A DNA stretch of 64,000 nt, from NCBI RefSeq assembly GCF_900188145.1, contig NZ_FZOJ01000006.1, forward strand, positions 1 to 64,000, given 5' to 3'. This DNA comes from Anaerovirgula multivorans. Its GTDB lineage: Bacteria > Bacillota > Clostridia > Peptostreptococcales > Natronincolaceae. The translations under genes were made by a program, and so were the position numbers. The stretch's first letter is position 1; the number at the start of each line of letters is the position of its first letter. Shown piece by piece: positions 26,661 to 34,794 of this stretch. A model generated the notes under the pieces. The model was not told where the DNA came from. It did not search any database and saw only the letters and a list, made by a program, of their open reading frames with translations.

Positions 26661-27396
26661 CGTTTACATAATCTATATCTTTAAGCATTTCGGCTACTTT
26701 TTTCATAATCCTACTAACCCTCATCTGAGATACTCCTGTACTTTTGGCTGTCTGGGTCTGGTTACAGTCTTTCAGCATATGCTCTATTATTTCCATTTCT
26801 TTCTCTGTTACTTTATCTCTAACCATGTCTAGTATACTATCTACATACAACTTGCCTACTACACCATCTTCTATCTCCCCGCCCGTCTCATCCTGTAACA
26901 TCGCACGGCATCCATCTTCTAAGCACACAGAGATTGGTGTCACATGGCGACCTATGGTTAGTGCCTTAGTTATGCTACTCTCAGTCTCACCTAGTATATA
27001 GGCTAAGTCTTCAACCGAAGGTAAATAGCCCATCTCTTCTTGTAACTGACTGATTCTAAGTAATAACTTGCTGGCACTTCTTGTAGGACGGATTATACTG
27101 CCCTTATCTCTTAAAAACCGCTTTACTTCTCTAGATATTACAATAGCTGCATAGGTCGAAAATTTAAAACCTCTGTTAACATCAAAGGCTCTTATAGCCT
27201 TGATAAAAGCTAGCCTTCCTTGCTGCAATAAGTCGTCTTTCTCTATATGATTTTGCTCTAGTATATCCTCTGGTGATGCTATATACTTTCGGATAGCGAA
27301 CCATATTAACTTCTCGTTTTGGCATATCACTTCCCCCATGTAGTGGGAGTCGTTCTTACATCTGATAATATTTTCAGTTTTGTAGAGTGAGTACAT
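26653..27396 (-). CDS. Phage-encoded sigma-70 family factor
   Basis: The 247-residue protein has sigma region 2 (DDLLQQGRLAFIKAIRAFD, FKFSTYAAIVISREVKRFL; about residues 52-110), a region 3-like segment and a region 4 helix-turn-helix at the C-terminus (NQTQTAKSTGVSQMRVSRI, about 213-231). It resembles the alternative sigmas of the SigB/F/G type more than the primary sigma. It is the best candidate to read the seven repeated phage promoters. No good ribosome binding site precedes the ATG; a strong hairpin lies 8-31 bp upstream, so translation or read-through may be controlled. Confidence 0.85.
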   Translation of the reverse strand: MYSLYKTENIIRCKNDSHYMGEVICQNEKLIWFAIRKYIASPEDILEQNHIEKDDLLQQGRLAFIKAIRAFDVNRGFKFSTYAAIVISREVKRFLRDKGSIIRPTRSASKLLLRISQLQEEMGYLPSVEDLAYILGETESSITKALTIGRHVTPISVCLEDGCRAMLQDETGGEIEDGVVGKLYVDSILDMVRDKVTEKEMEIIEHMLKDCNQTQTAKSTGVSQMRVSRIMKKVAEMLKDIDYVNED

Positions 27397-27403
27397 GATA
27401 TGA

Positions 27404-27427
27404 AAGAAACTCGTCTAAACAGACGAG
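27404..27427 (-). terminator. Hairpin between the HU gene and the sigma gene (terminator/attenuator)
   Basis: On the minus strand CTCGTCT (27427-27421) and AGACGAG (27416-27410) form a stem with a 4-nt loop, followed by TTTCTTTC. The HU stop codon lies in the loop and the sigma start codon is 14 bp past the stem. As no other promoter is seen for the sigma gene, partial read-through is likely. Confidence 0.6.
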
Positions 27428-27711
27428 CCTATTCCTTTCACCTTGCGTTTTGTGGAAGCTGACATGCTTGCAACAACAGTCTTAGTAGAGGGTATTGTCA
27501 TCGGTTTACCAGTACTGGGGTTCCTACCCTCTTTAGCTTTTCTCTCTCTAATCTTGAAATTGAAAAACTCTGGAAACATTACGTCGTTACCATTCTCTAG
27601 ACAAGAAGTTACTACACTCGCCACTTCCTTGAGTCTTCTCATAGCTTCCGCCTCTGATATGCCATATTTTTCAGCGTATAGCTTTTTTAGACCTTCTGAA
27701 TGTATCTTCAA
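27415..27711 (-). CDS. hup: HU/IHF-family DNA-binding protein
   Basis: The roughly 98-residue protein has the HU signature arm GRNPSTGKPMTIPSTK and the flanking beta strands, with the helical N-terminus HSEGLKKLYAEKYGIS. HU bends and compacts DNA and may act as the phage's own nucleoid protein or recombination architect. I prefer the TTG at 27711, which has GAGGAG at a good distance; the in-frame GTG at 27720 abuts the same sequence. It is the last gene before the hairpin ahead of the sigma gene, in the unit started by P2. Confidence 0.8.
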   Translation of the reverse strand: MKIHSEGLKKLYAEKYGISEAEAMRRLKEVASVVTSCLENGNDVMFPEFFNFKIRERKAKEGRNPSTGKPMTIPSTKTVVASMSASTKRKVKGIGSSV

Positions 27712-27750
27712 TTTAACCACTCCTCACATATATAGGATAGACCACAAACC

Positions 27751-28332
27751 TTATTCTGTAACATACAACTCTATAAAATTTACAATGGACTCATTGAGTT
27801 GCTCTGGTGAAGCCTTCGAAGCGTCTAATAAAAATGTGCTATCGTTTGAAAAGAGTTTGTAAGCTTTTCTTACTCTGTTAGTATACTCGAAGTCTCTCTC
27901 TAGCCTGTCTGCATCCTTGCTTCTCTGTATATACACATGTAGTGGCAGGTCCAGCACAAAGGTTACGTCAGGACTTGTCAATCCTTTTTGTAAGTCTGCC
28001 AGAAGCTGTGTGTCAATGCCCTTTCCTGTCATATAAGCTAGGTTAGACAGTGTGAACCTGTCGAGTATCAAGTAGTCTAGCTCCTTTTCATATTCCTCAA
28101 GCTCCTTTATAAAGTCGTACCTGTCTGCCTCATAAAGTAGGTGGGCGGCATTATCCGTTAAATCTACCTCCCCCGCCAACCATTGTTTAATTAGTGCGCC
28201 CACGGGTGTCTCATACCTGGGAAAGTGTACTACCTTTACTTTCTTACCTGTCCCTCTAAGATGCTCTTCAAGGAGAGCACATTGAGTACTCTTCCCTGAA
28301 AAGTCTATTCCTTCGATGCAAACTGTTATCAT
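27751..28332 (-). CDS. tmk: Thymidylate kinase
   Basis: The 193-residue protein has the P-loop GIDFSGKST at residues 8-16, the DRF motif near 90-95, and a LID-type region with ADRLERDFEYTNRVRKAY. It phosphorylates dTMP to dTDP using ATP. Length is normal for Tmk. ATG 28332 overlaps the dUTPase stop by four bases, behind GGAGGAG. Together with dUTPase and ribonucleotide reductase it gives the phage a dTTP supply route. Confidence 0.9.
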   Translation of the reverse strand: MITVCIEGIDFSGKSTQCALLEEHLRGTGKKVKVVHFPRYETPVGALIKQWLAGEVDLTDNAAHLLYEADRYDFIKELEEYEKELDYLILDRFTLSNLAYMTGKGIDTQLLADLQKGLTSPDVTFVLDLPLHVYIQRSKDADRLERDFEYTNRVRKAYKLFSNDSTFLLDASKASPEQLNESIVNFIELYVTE

Positions 28333-28853
28333 TTAATCTCCTCCGCATTATTGAAGGTAGTCCCAAAACCCCCACGGTTTTTATTTTCTAGTTCGTCTAC
28401 CTCCACAGGTACTACTGGTAGTGTAGGTAAGAATACTATCTGACAGATTTTATCGCCATTCTTTATAGTGACAGGCTTATCTGTCATATTCTGCAGTTCT
28501 GCTGTATACTCATCGTCACTACCACGGAATAGTGGGTCTCCAATTCCTACTCCATTTGTCAACCTGACCCCCCACTTCCTAAAAGTGGAAGATCTTTGAC
28601 ACAAGAAACCTACTCCCCCATAAGGTACTTCTATCGCCACGTTAAGAGGAACCTTACCTGATTCCATAGGCTGCAGAACCAGAGGCTCTTTCAGTCTAGC
28701 AAACACATCATACCCTGCATTACCATCTTCCTTGCTGAGGGGAGGGAAGCTCTTGTCGAACCTCTTATACCTCATCTCACAAGCTTTGCTACCCCTTTCT
28801 AGCTGATTTAGCTTAGCTTGCATAAGTCCTGCTATATCTGCTGTTTCTCTCAT
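28329..28853 (-). CDS. dut: dUTP diphosphatase (trimeric type)
   Basis: The 174-residue protein shows the trimeric dUTPase motifs in order: AGYDVFARL (motif 1, about 46), CQRSS (motif 2), GVGIGDPLFRGSDDEY (motif 3), GDKICQIVFLP (motif 4) and NRGGFGTTF (motif 5, C-terminal). It hydrolyses dUTP to dUMP and PPi, keeping uracil out of DNA and supplying dUMP. An extra N-terminal stretch of about 35 residues precedes motif 1. ATG 28853 follows GGGGAGGAC. Confidence 0.9.
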   Translation of the reverse strand: MRETADIAGLMQAKLNQLERGSKACEMRYKRFDKSFPPLSKEDGNAGYDVFARLKEPLVLQPMESGKVPLNVAIEVPYGGVGFLCQRSSTFRKWGVRLTNGVGIGDPLFRGSDDEYTAELQNMTDKPVTIKNGDKICQIVFLPTLPVVPVEVDELENKNRGGFGTTFNNAEEIK

Positions 28854-29231
28854 CTAAAAGTCCTCCCCAGGTTTCAGTAACTTTGGCTTCTCCATAATTT
28901 GGCTTGCTTGGTGTTCCGCCACCATTTCTGCAAATTTTTCTTCGGTAATTTTTTTGACTTCACAGTCCTCGGACAGTTGGTATCTCATACCATCACATAG
29001 AAGTACGGCGAAAGATTCCATGGGTTCTTCTAAGAACTCCTGTGTCATATGGTCATAGATAACGTGTGCTACTTCATAGCCAGCAACCCGCCCCGCAAAC
29101 CAACAATTCAGTTCTACCTCTCCATCCACAGGGTCATTCACTTTAAACACGTTAGTTGGGACACTTATAAAATTTCCTAAAAGCCCACTGATTAACCCCT
29201 CTGTTAACTCTTGTTCTTTTGTTTTTACCAA
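28854..29231 (-). CDS. Conserved-looking phage protein of unknown function
   Basis: I do not recognise this 125-residue protein. It is acidic, with no signal peptide, membrane helix or metal motif; the middle (VELNCWFAGRVAGYEVAHVIY) looks globular. The start is a TTG behind GAGGGAGTGATG. It is the first gene downstream of promoter copy P2 and abuts the dUTPase gene, so a link to nucleotide metabolism or early takeover is possible. Confidence 0.6.
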   Translation of the reverse strand: MVKTKEQELTEGLISGLLGNFISVPTNVFKVNDPVDGEVELNCWFAGRVAGYEVAHVIYDHMTQEFLEEPMESFAVLLCDGMRYQLSEDCEVKKITEEKFAEMVAEHQASQIMEKPKLLKPGEDF

Positions 29232-29255
29232 GCTACATCACTCCCTCTCTATTAT

Positions 29256-29285
29256 TACTTACCGGACAAAACCTAAAAAGTTAAG
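29256..29285 (-). promoter_or_regulatory. Phage promoter element, copy P2
   Basis: The minus strand reads TTAACTTTT, 12 bp, GGTAAGTAATAAT. TTAACT (29284-29279) and TAAGTA (29261-29256) are 17 bp apart. It lies in the 60-bp gap after the ribonucleotide reductase stop, without an intervening hairpin, and heads the dUTPase-Tmk-HU unit. Confidence 0.7.
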
Positions 29286-29291
29286 TGTTAC

Positions 29292-31331
29292 TTATCGAAT
29301 AGGGCATAAACCGCTCTCGCAACTGTCCGTACCTACGTCTATCTCTGTTTCCTCCTGCTCATATTTGCTGATTAGACCAGGATCAAACGACTTCATTTCA
29401 CCCGCTCGCTTAGTAAACTCTTCTTCACCTATAGCCTCGTAAGGCATAAGGTCATATACATGATCCCCATCTGACAACAGTGTGATAGCTACTATGGAAT
29501 CCCAATTATCCCATATCCAGTCTTCTACTGCCCCCCACTCGTCATCTTTAACTGTAACAGTTATGCTGCAGTTATGATTTACGTAGTTATCCATGAACAG
29601 TTTATAGTTCTCCAACTGCTCTATAGCAGACACATCAGCTTTTGTTTTTCCCTCTGGGGCTTTCACTGGGAACTCCACAACTTTAGTAGAACAATTTTCT
29701 GGGTCCTGCCCCACCTCTGGAAATACAGGATAACCTAACTCTTCGCACACTTTCAACAGTGGGTCATGTGCACTAATTCTAACACGTCTAATATAGTACG
29801 GAGAATGAGAATAGTGCACGCCACTAGATACAGTGGGTAACTGACTAAGTGAACCTTCTGGTTTTTCCGTAGTTACTAGAATAGGTGTACTAACCCCAAG
29901 TTCCTCAGCATACTCCCTTGCCTCATCTTCTGCAGTTACTCTCAATATATTTAAAAGCTTGACTTCTAGTTCCTTGCACATGTCCATTGCGTTAACCGTA
30001 TCCTGCCACCCTGTTAAGGAACAACCTAGTAGCCTATCTCTGTGCTGGACTGTATTCCATTTAGGTAGTTCTAGCTCTACCGTCGACATCCTTAGCCCCG
30101 CCCGAGCGGACAACATCTGGGCTGCTACTAAGCTAAGCAAATCTAAACCTCCGTCTGGAGTAACAAATGCATGAACATTAACGGTTGTAAGGTTACACAT
30201 TCCACGAGAATCCAGTAAAATTTCCCCACAGGGGTTCGGTAGCTTGAAGTTCGGATTCCTCTTTAAAGCGGCTTCCTCATTCATCCACCCTGGTTCTCCT
30301 GTGTATCTTACTTGCTCTAAGTGTTTCTTTAACTGCTCTCTAGTAGGCTTGCTCCTATATAGAATAGAGTTATTACTCATCTGGCGGTGGGATAAGTCTG
30401 TATTTATCTCCCACTTGCCATCTACCCCACTATATAAATTAGCCTTAGCTTCCATACAGTCTTTATCATTAACATCTATAATAGCTATTTCAGAACTTCT
30501 TCGGACCCCGCCCACCACTACGTTTTCCGCTATAATATTAGCAATGTCTAAACAATCTATGGGCTCTAACTTCTCACCTGTTCCTTTTGACATTAACACG
30601 TTAACAAGTTTCTCAAACATAATTTTCAATGATTCATGACCAGATGCCCGCCCACCAAAGGTTTTTAACTTCTCACCTTTTGGTCTTACGCTATTGTAAT
30701 TTATAGTTACAGTTTTGATCTCTCTATAATCGTTTCTCCAAAACATCTGTAAAAGGTAATCTAGTGCCTGTACCCATCCATCCTTGCTGTCCCCTACGGC
30801 AATCCAAACATGGCTACTATCAAAGCCAGAGTTTAAGGAAGTGTGTTCATCTCTAAAATATTTAGACATAGGCTCATAAGGAATGTGCTCGACATTTGGA
30901 TGATTCAGTATCTTAGGTAGCTTAGCTACATCCTCAGGTAACAATCTAACTCCTACACCAGCTCCCACCATTAACAGATAAAAAATATCCCTAAAAGCCT
31001 CGAACTCATCCACGACTGTTGCACAACAGTTGAAATTGCTAGTGGGATACTTATCAGTGACAGGTGTCTGCCCGACCCAAAAAGTTCTCCCTGACAGAAA
31101 CTGTCTTAGATGGAATATATTGTCGTATAATCTCTCTGCTTCTTCCACTGGAGTGGGGGCTAGGCTACAGTTGTACTCCACTGCTCTTCTGACAGTCTCC
31201 CACCAGTATTCTCTCCTCCCCTCACTACTCAACCAACGTGAGTAAGTCCTGTAATAAACAAAGCTACCTAACTCTGTCATTGGTGGTTGAATGTGTTTAT
31301 ATTTCTCCAAAAACTTGTCTGATAATAACAT
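29292..31331 (-). CDS. nrdJ: Adenosylcobalamin-dependent (class II) ribonucleoside-triphosphate reductase
   Basis: The 679-residue protein matches the monomeric class II reductase (RTPR type). Key residues are visible: C102/C103 in NFNCCATVV, the active-site NPCGEILLDSRGMCNL (about residues 365-379, with the radical Cys, Glu and second redox Cys), and the C-terminal swivelling pair CESGLC at 673-678. It makes deoxyribonucleoside triphosphates from NTPs using B12, so it works with or without oxygen but depends on host cobalamin. ATG 31331 follows GAGGGAGG. It ends the long P3-driven unit. Confidence 0.9.
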   Translation of the reverse strand: MLLSDKFLEKYKHIQPPMTELGSFVYYRTYSRWLSSEGRREYWWETVRRAVEYNCSLAPTPVEEAERLYDNIFHLRQFLSGRTFWVGQTPVTDKYPTSNFNCCATVVDEFEAFRDIFYLLMVGAGVGVRLLPEDVAKLPKILNHPNVEHIPYEPMSKYFRDEHTSLNSGFDSSHVWIAVGDSKDGWVQALDYLLQMFWRNDYREIKTVTINYNSVRPKGEKLKTFGGRASGHESLKIMFEKLVNVLMSKGTGEKLEPIDCLDIANIIAENVVVGGVRRSSEIAIIDVNDKDCMEAKANLYSGVDGKWEINTDLSHRQMSNNSILYRSKPTREQLKKHLEQVRYTGEPGWMNEEAALKRNPNFKLPNPCGEILLDSRGMCNLTTVNVHAFVTPDGGLDLLSLVAAQMLSARAGLRMSTVELELPKWNTVQHRDRLLGCSLTGWQDTVNAMDMCKELEVKLLNILRVTAEDEAREYAEELGVSTPILVTTEKPEGSLSQLPTVSSGVHYSHSPYYIRRVRISAHDPLLKVCEELGYPVFPEVGQDPENCSTKVVEFPVKAPEGKTKADVSAIEQLENYKLFMDNYVNHNCSITVTVKDDEWGAVEDWIWDNWDSIVAITLLSDGDHVYDLMPYEAIGEEEFTKRAGEMKSFDPGLISKYEQEETEIDVGTDSCESGLCPIR

Positions 31332-31344
31332 GTATTGCCTCCCT

Positions 31345-31686
31345 CTAGAATATATTCTTGATGTGGTCTAGAGCTTCATGTAAAAAAGTGAATGACCTGC
31401 ATAAAAGCTCACACAACATAATGCTGTCCACATGGTTTCCCACCCCATATATGGGGGTATTATTAGTATAGAGCAGGTATATCAATATTGCCTCGTCGAG
31501 AGGTAAAGTTTCTTTACAAAGATTTACTACTACGTAGTCAGGCACTTCCACGGCTCTCCGCATCTCGGATAGATTTTCCCGCCCGTTCCTATCACTGTCC
31601 TCTCTGTACATATAAATAGAAAAGGGGTACAGCTTGCTATCAAACTTTAGGTCCTCACTGAAACCTATAAGCAACACATTACCCAT
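31345..31686 (-). CDS. Unknown protein, possibly of the nucleoside deoxyribosyltransferase-like fold
   Basis: The 113-residue product (from ATG 31686, behind GGAGGTGAGG) has a small Rossmann-like pattern: GNVLLIGF at the start, PDYVVVNLCKETLPLDEAIL in the middle and NNTPIYGVGNH. This resembles the nucleoside 2-deoxyribosyltransferase/DUF4406 fold, which would fit the nucleotide-metabolism neighbourhood, but the catalytic residues cannot be confirmed. It overlaps the upstream nuclease-like gene by 8 bp. Confidence 0.45.
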   Translation of the reverse strand: MGNVLLIGFSEDLKFDSKLYPFSIYMYREDSDRNGRENLSEMRRAVEVPDYVVVNLCKETLPLDEAILIYLLYTNNTPIYGVGNHVDSIMLCELLCRSFTFLHEALDHIKNIF

Positions 31687-32026
31687 CCGCCTCACCTCCA
31701 TGTAATTTCTCTACCATTGTGTAGAAATCTCTATCCCTCAACACCATATAATCTGTACCATCCCCAAAAGAGAAAGCAAGGGCGGGGGTCTTGTTTGTCT
31801 CAAAAGCCTCCACCGCAATTTTATCTAGCCACTCTCTTTTTATAGTAATGGATTTAGAGTCTTTAACCTTGGTCTTAGCCTCCACCCTAAAATGTTCAGA
31901 AACTACGTCAGACTTACAGTAGTACTGGTTGCCAGACCCGGGAGTCGTTCTAGCATCTTCTTTAATCTGTTTTAGGCTTCTTGTTATTCGCTTTTCCTGT
32001 CGCTGTGATGACCTTCTTACATCCAT
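31679..32026 (-). CDS. Small PD-(D/E)XK nuclease-like protein
   Basis: The 115-residue protein carries KSDVVSEHFRVEAKTKVKD, where the Asp and the ExK (VEAK) fit the PD-(D/E)XK core, preceded by a basic Arg/Lys-rich N-terminus and followed by DKIAVEAFETNKTPALAFSF. This pattern is common in phage Holliday-junction-resolvase-like or recombination nucleases. ATG 32026 follows GTGGAGGTGAC. It lies in the recombination and nucleotide block between ribonucleotide reductase and RecA. Confidence 0.6.
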   Translation of the reverse strand: MDVRRSSQRQEKRITRSLKQIKEDARTTPGSGNQYYCKSDVVSEHFRVEAKTKVKDSKSITIKREWLDKIAVEAFETNKTPALAFSFGDGTDYMVLRDRDFYTMVEKLHGGEADG

Positions 32027-32144
32027 CGACTGTCACCTCCACTGGCTCGTCAAATTCATATACTAGCTTCCCATTCTTATCTAAAACCCTCATTTGGTAA
32101 GCAGATATCTTTCTCATGTTGCTACCGCACTTCTTCATACACAC
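31962..32144 (-). CDS. Small unknown protein
   Basis: A 60-residue basic protein starts with GTG 32144 (or ATG 32138) behind GGGGAGGGC. The sequence (KISAYQMRVLDKNGKLVYEF) suggests two beta strands and a Lys-rich tail. It overlaps the next gene's start by 65 bp, which is a little long for this compact genome, so the real start or reality of the gene is less certain. I do not recognise it. Confidence 0.4.
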   Translation of the reverse strand: MCMKKCGSNMRKISAYQMRVLDKNGKLVYEFDEPVEVTVDGCKKVITATGKANNKKPKTD

Positions 32145-32190
32145 TGCCCTCCCCTAACCCTCAGGTCTTATAATATTTGAAAGCAAAACT

Positions 32191-32421
32191 TTAATGATTA
32201 GGCACTCCATACATATCAGGTGTATTTTCTTCTTCCCATTTTGTACCATACTTTTTATTTTTATATATCCCAGAATCACAGGTGTAATTAGAGTCAGTCA
32301 TCGACCTTGTTAAATGACAATTTCCAGAAATCTTGTCTATTTTTTCGTAATATTCGCAATCAATACATTTGGGCACTATATGACCCTCCTTCGCATAATC
32401 ACCATTTTTTCCATCCCACAC
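32191..32421 (-). CDS. Small Cys-containing protein
   Basis: The 76-residue protein has CIDCEYYEK and later CHLT and TCDSG, four cysteines that could hold a zinc or disulfides. Its GTG start shares a base with the recA stop (TAGTG) and is preceded by AAGGGGATA, so translation is coupled to recA. I do not recognise the family. It is one of several small Cys-rich proteins in the phage early region. Confidence 0.55.
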   Translation of the reverse strand: MWDGKNGDYAKEGHIVPKCIDCEYYEKIDKISGNCHLTRSMTDSNYTCDSGIYKNKKYGTKWEEENTPDMYGVPNH

Positions 32422-33467
32422 TATCCCCTTATTACTTCATTGACGATATCTAGTATCTTAGTGTACAGTTCCCCGCCGCCATTTTCTATACTGTCCATAA
32501 TGGCTTCTCTAGCCTTGGTGGTCCCATTCCATTTAAGATCTTTTCCGTCCTCCTGCATAACCTCACCAGTTATAGGATTCATGAGAGTTAACCAAGATGT
32601 ACCATGCAAGACATTTATTTCCTTGGCTACAGCAACTAACTCACTGACTCTGTCTACACCTTCGTCATAATAAACATCTACTGTAGCTGTTCTAAAAGGT
32701 GGGGCGATCTTGTTCTTGGTAACCTTAGTTCTAATTTGCTGTCCAAAATATTTAGCACTAAAACCAGTACCCTTCTTAAACAGATCACCTATGGACACTT
32801 CTACAGTAGTAGTAGAAGCATGTTTGATACTGCGGCCGCCCCCTGTTACTGTGGGGGTCCCATACGCGGAGAATCCACCTATTTTATCCCTAAGTTGTTG
32901 TATTATAATTAGAGTAGTCCCTGACTTAGCAAGCACTCCTGAGTTAATAAGCTTACGCATAGCCTTAGCGTTAAGCTTAGATGTACCACCCACCCTACTC
33001 TCTTTTTCCCAATCAGTTTCTTCAAGTTCATCTTTCGGAACGAGTCCATCAGCCGAGTCAAGTACTATATAAGCAAACCTGCCTGACTTGAGCATGTATT
33101 CAATCATGTCATATACCTTCTCTGCAGGGCAGTCAGGTTGCGACACAAGAAGTTTACTAGTATCTACACCAAGTGTTTCAGCCCACTTAGGATTGAAAGA
33201 GTTCTCCAAATCAATTACAGCATTCTCCTTTTCTGGCTCTGCCTGCTGTGCTTCTGCTATTGCCAAACAAGCTACACTTGACTTACCACTCTTCTCGGGC
33301 CCACTTAACAGGACTAACCTACCTTTAGCCCACCCGCCACCGAGGGCGAGGTCGAGCATCAATGACCCACTTGACCTAACTTCTATATCAGCTAACCTAC
33401 CTTCACCTAACCTAAATATAGAAGTCTCTCCAAACTCTTTACGAAAAGCCTGCACTATATCACTCAT
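32421..33467 (-). CDS. recA: RecA-like recombinase
   Basis: The 348-residue protein (from ATG 33467, behind GGTGGGAGAGA) is a RecA/UvsX-type recombinase: Walker A GPEKSGKSS at about residues 56-64, Walker B IVLDSADGL, loop region SRVGGTSKLNAKAMRKL, and IIIQQLRDKIGG. It forms filaments on single-stranded DNA and promotes strand exchange. An in-frame upstream extension exists but its start lacks a binding site. It clusters with RuvC-like and PD-(D/E)XK genes, giving the phage its own recombination pathway. Confidence 0.9.
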   Translation of the reverse strand: MSDIVQAFRKEFGETSIFRLGEGRLADIEVRSSGSLMLDLALGGGWAKGRLVLLSGPEKSGKSSVACLAIAEAQQAEPEKENAVIDLENSFNPKWAETLGVDTSKLLVSQPDCPAEKVYDMIEYMLKSGRFAYIVLDSADGLVPKDELEETDWEKESRVGGTSKLNAKAMRKLINSGVLAKSGTTLIIIQQLRDKIGGFSAYGTPTVTGGGRSIKHASTTTVEVSIGDLFKKGTGFSAKYFGQQIRTKVTKNKIAPPFRTATVDVYYDEGVDRVSELVAVAKEINVLHGTSWLTLMNPITGEVMQEDGKDLKWNGTTKAREAIMDSIENGGGELYTKILDIVNEVIRG

Positions 33468-33987
33468 TCTCTCCCACCTTTTTAATAACCTTATCAAATA
33501 GTTTATTGGCAATTCTTCTACGTTCCTGACATGCTGACTCCATAGGGTCCCAATTTTTACCCAACCACTCTTTGGGTGATTTATTTAATGCGCCCTTATA
33601 CATATCAAAAGAATTTTTAAGCATTAAATCCTTAATAAATTCAGAACGTTCCTTATTCTCTGTTAGCACTTTACTAAGATTACTGTGGTCAAAGTTAAAC
33701 ATACTCTCATATGCTAACATGCCGTAATAGCACTCTTCGCGTGTAGGCATTTTGCCTCCCTTAGCTTCTGAAATAATGTCATACAGTGTTCTCACATCAT
33801 CGCCTCCCCACGTAAAATTACAACCCCCACAAACAAATTTTGTCTTATCGTCGTCCACCGCCCACAGCTCGGTAGTGCTCTTGGCTATAACCTTTTTAGT
33901 GAGTCTCCCGTAGTCCCTTGAGTCTATATACATACACACCTTAACCCATACACGTATATTTTCACTACCACACTTATCACACTTCAT
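33460..33987 (-). CDS. Zinc-ribbon protein of unknown function
   Basis: The 175-residue protein begins KCDKCGSEN and has a second pair in VCGGCNFTW at about residues 53-60, forming a four-Cys zinc ribbon. The rest is helical and basic. ATG 33987 follows AGGGGGTGC. Its end overlaps recA by 8 bp, which points to a DNA or recombination-related role. I do not recognise a named family. Confidence 0.65.
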   Translation of the reverse strand: MKCDKCGSENIRVWVKVCMYIDSRDYGRLTKKVIAKSTTELWAVDDDKTKFVCGGCNFTWGGDDVRTLYDIISEAKGGKMPTREECYYGMLAYESMFNFDHSNLSKVLTENKERSEFIKDLMLKNSFDMYKGALNKSPKEWLGKNWDPMESACQERRRIANKLFDKVIKKVGENE

Positions 33988-34012
33988 TTATGCACCCCCT
34001 ATCTATAAACTC

Positions 34013-34126
34013 TTACTGATCTTCATAAAGGAACAGATTCTTACGCTTCTCCCACTTACCCTCTAGGCCATATGGACGAATATTAATCTCATACTCTGTA
34101 ACGTATACTCTATTTGGAATTTGCAT
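34013..34126 (-). CDS. Very small ORF (37 residues)
   Basis: ATG 34126, preceded by GGGGGTGGGC, opens a 37-codon frame (opening QIPNRVYVTEYEINIRPYGL) that ends with TAA at 34013. It overlaps the end of the preceding gene by 17 bp and fills what would otherwise be a 120-bp gap in a tightly packed operon. The good binding site, protein-like composition and exact fit support it. It is too short to assign. Confidence 0.6.
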   Translation of the reverse strand: MQIPNRVYVTEYEINIRPYGLEGKWEKRKNLFLYEDQ

Positions 34127-34616
34127 CTTGCCCACCCCCAAGCTGCAGATTTACCCAAGGTTTGAATACTGTTGCATCTACATTTTCAAAGGCAGGCGGG
34201 ACAGCAGAATCACACTCAACAGGGTACTCTAAGTCACAAGCTTTCAGATACTCTAATATCTTTTTAGGTGAGTTTATCTTTTTAACATTAGAGTATACCT
34301 TCTCAAACTCATTCTGAATCTTTTCCATGTCACCGCGATATAGTTCATCTAATTTATTAGAAACATATTCTTGCTTATACTGCCCCTCACTATAACGGAA
34401 GGGATTATAATAACTTTTACGCACTACTACGTCTCGGTATAATTTTGAGAGTTTCCTTACGTACTCGTCCCACTCAAGACACGCCTGCTCCACCTCAGTA
34501 CCTACGATAGATTTAGTAATCTCCGCTTTTTTAACCGCTCTGAAATTTTCAAGTGCTTTGTACCTTTTTGACCTTACCCACTCTAGAATCATTGTTTTTG
34601 TTGGTAATTTACTCAT
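34110..34616 (-). CDS. Unknown helical, basic protein
   Basis: The 168-residue protein (ATG 34616, behind GGGGGAGGACG) is rich in Lys, Glu and Tyr and mostly helical. I see no catalytic or metal motif and do not recognise it. It overlaps the stop of the upstream small Cys protein by 8 bp and the downstream 37-residue ORF by 17 bp, so all are translated together in the P3 unit. Confidence 0.55.
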   Translation of the reverse strand: MSKLPTKTMILEWVRSKRYKALENFRAVKKAEITKSIVGTEVEQACLEWDEYVRKLSKLYRDVVVRKSYYNPFRYSEGQYKQEYVSNKLDELYRGDMEKIQNEFEKVYSNVKKINSPKKILEYLKACDLEYPVECDSAVPPAFENVDATVFKPWVNLQLGGGQDANSK

Positions 34617-34794
34617 CTTCGTCCTCCCCCACATTTGCTAAATAATTTTCATAAGCCTCATCACAAGCACGCCCCTCGCATAGGTTCCACGGTCCCGTAT
34701 TTACCCTGGCCCTACCATAGTCTGTACATATGCAGTACTCGCATATTATCTCCTCTTCTGCTAAATCTTTTATTATTTTAGCTCTATTACTCAC
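34609..34794 (-). CDS. Small Cys-rich protein
   Basis: The 61-residue protein has CEYCICTDYG and then LCEGRACDEAY, five cysteines likely to bind zinc, and an acidic tail (GEDEDE). The GTG start lies inside the 3' end of the methylase gene behind AAAGGGGGG. The Cys spacing resembles small phage zinc-finger proteins that modify host transcription or replication, but no family is named. Confidence 0.55.
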   Translation of the reverse strand: MSNRAKIIKDLAEEEIICEYCICTDYGRARVNTGPWNLCEGRACDEAYENYLANVGEDEDE

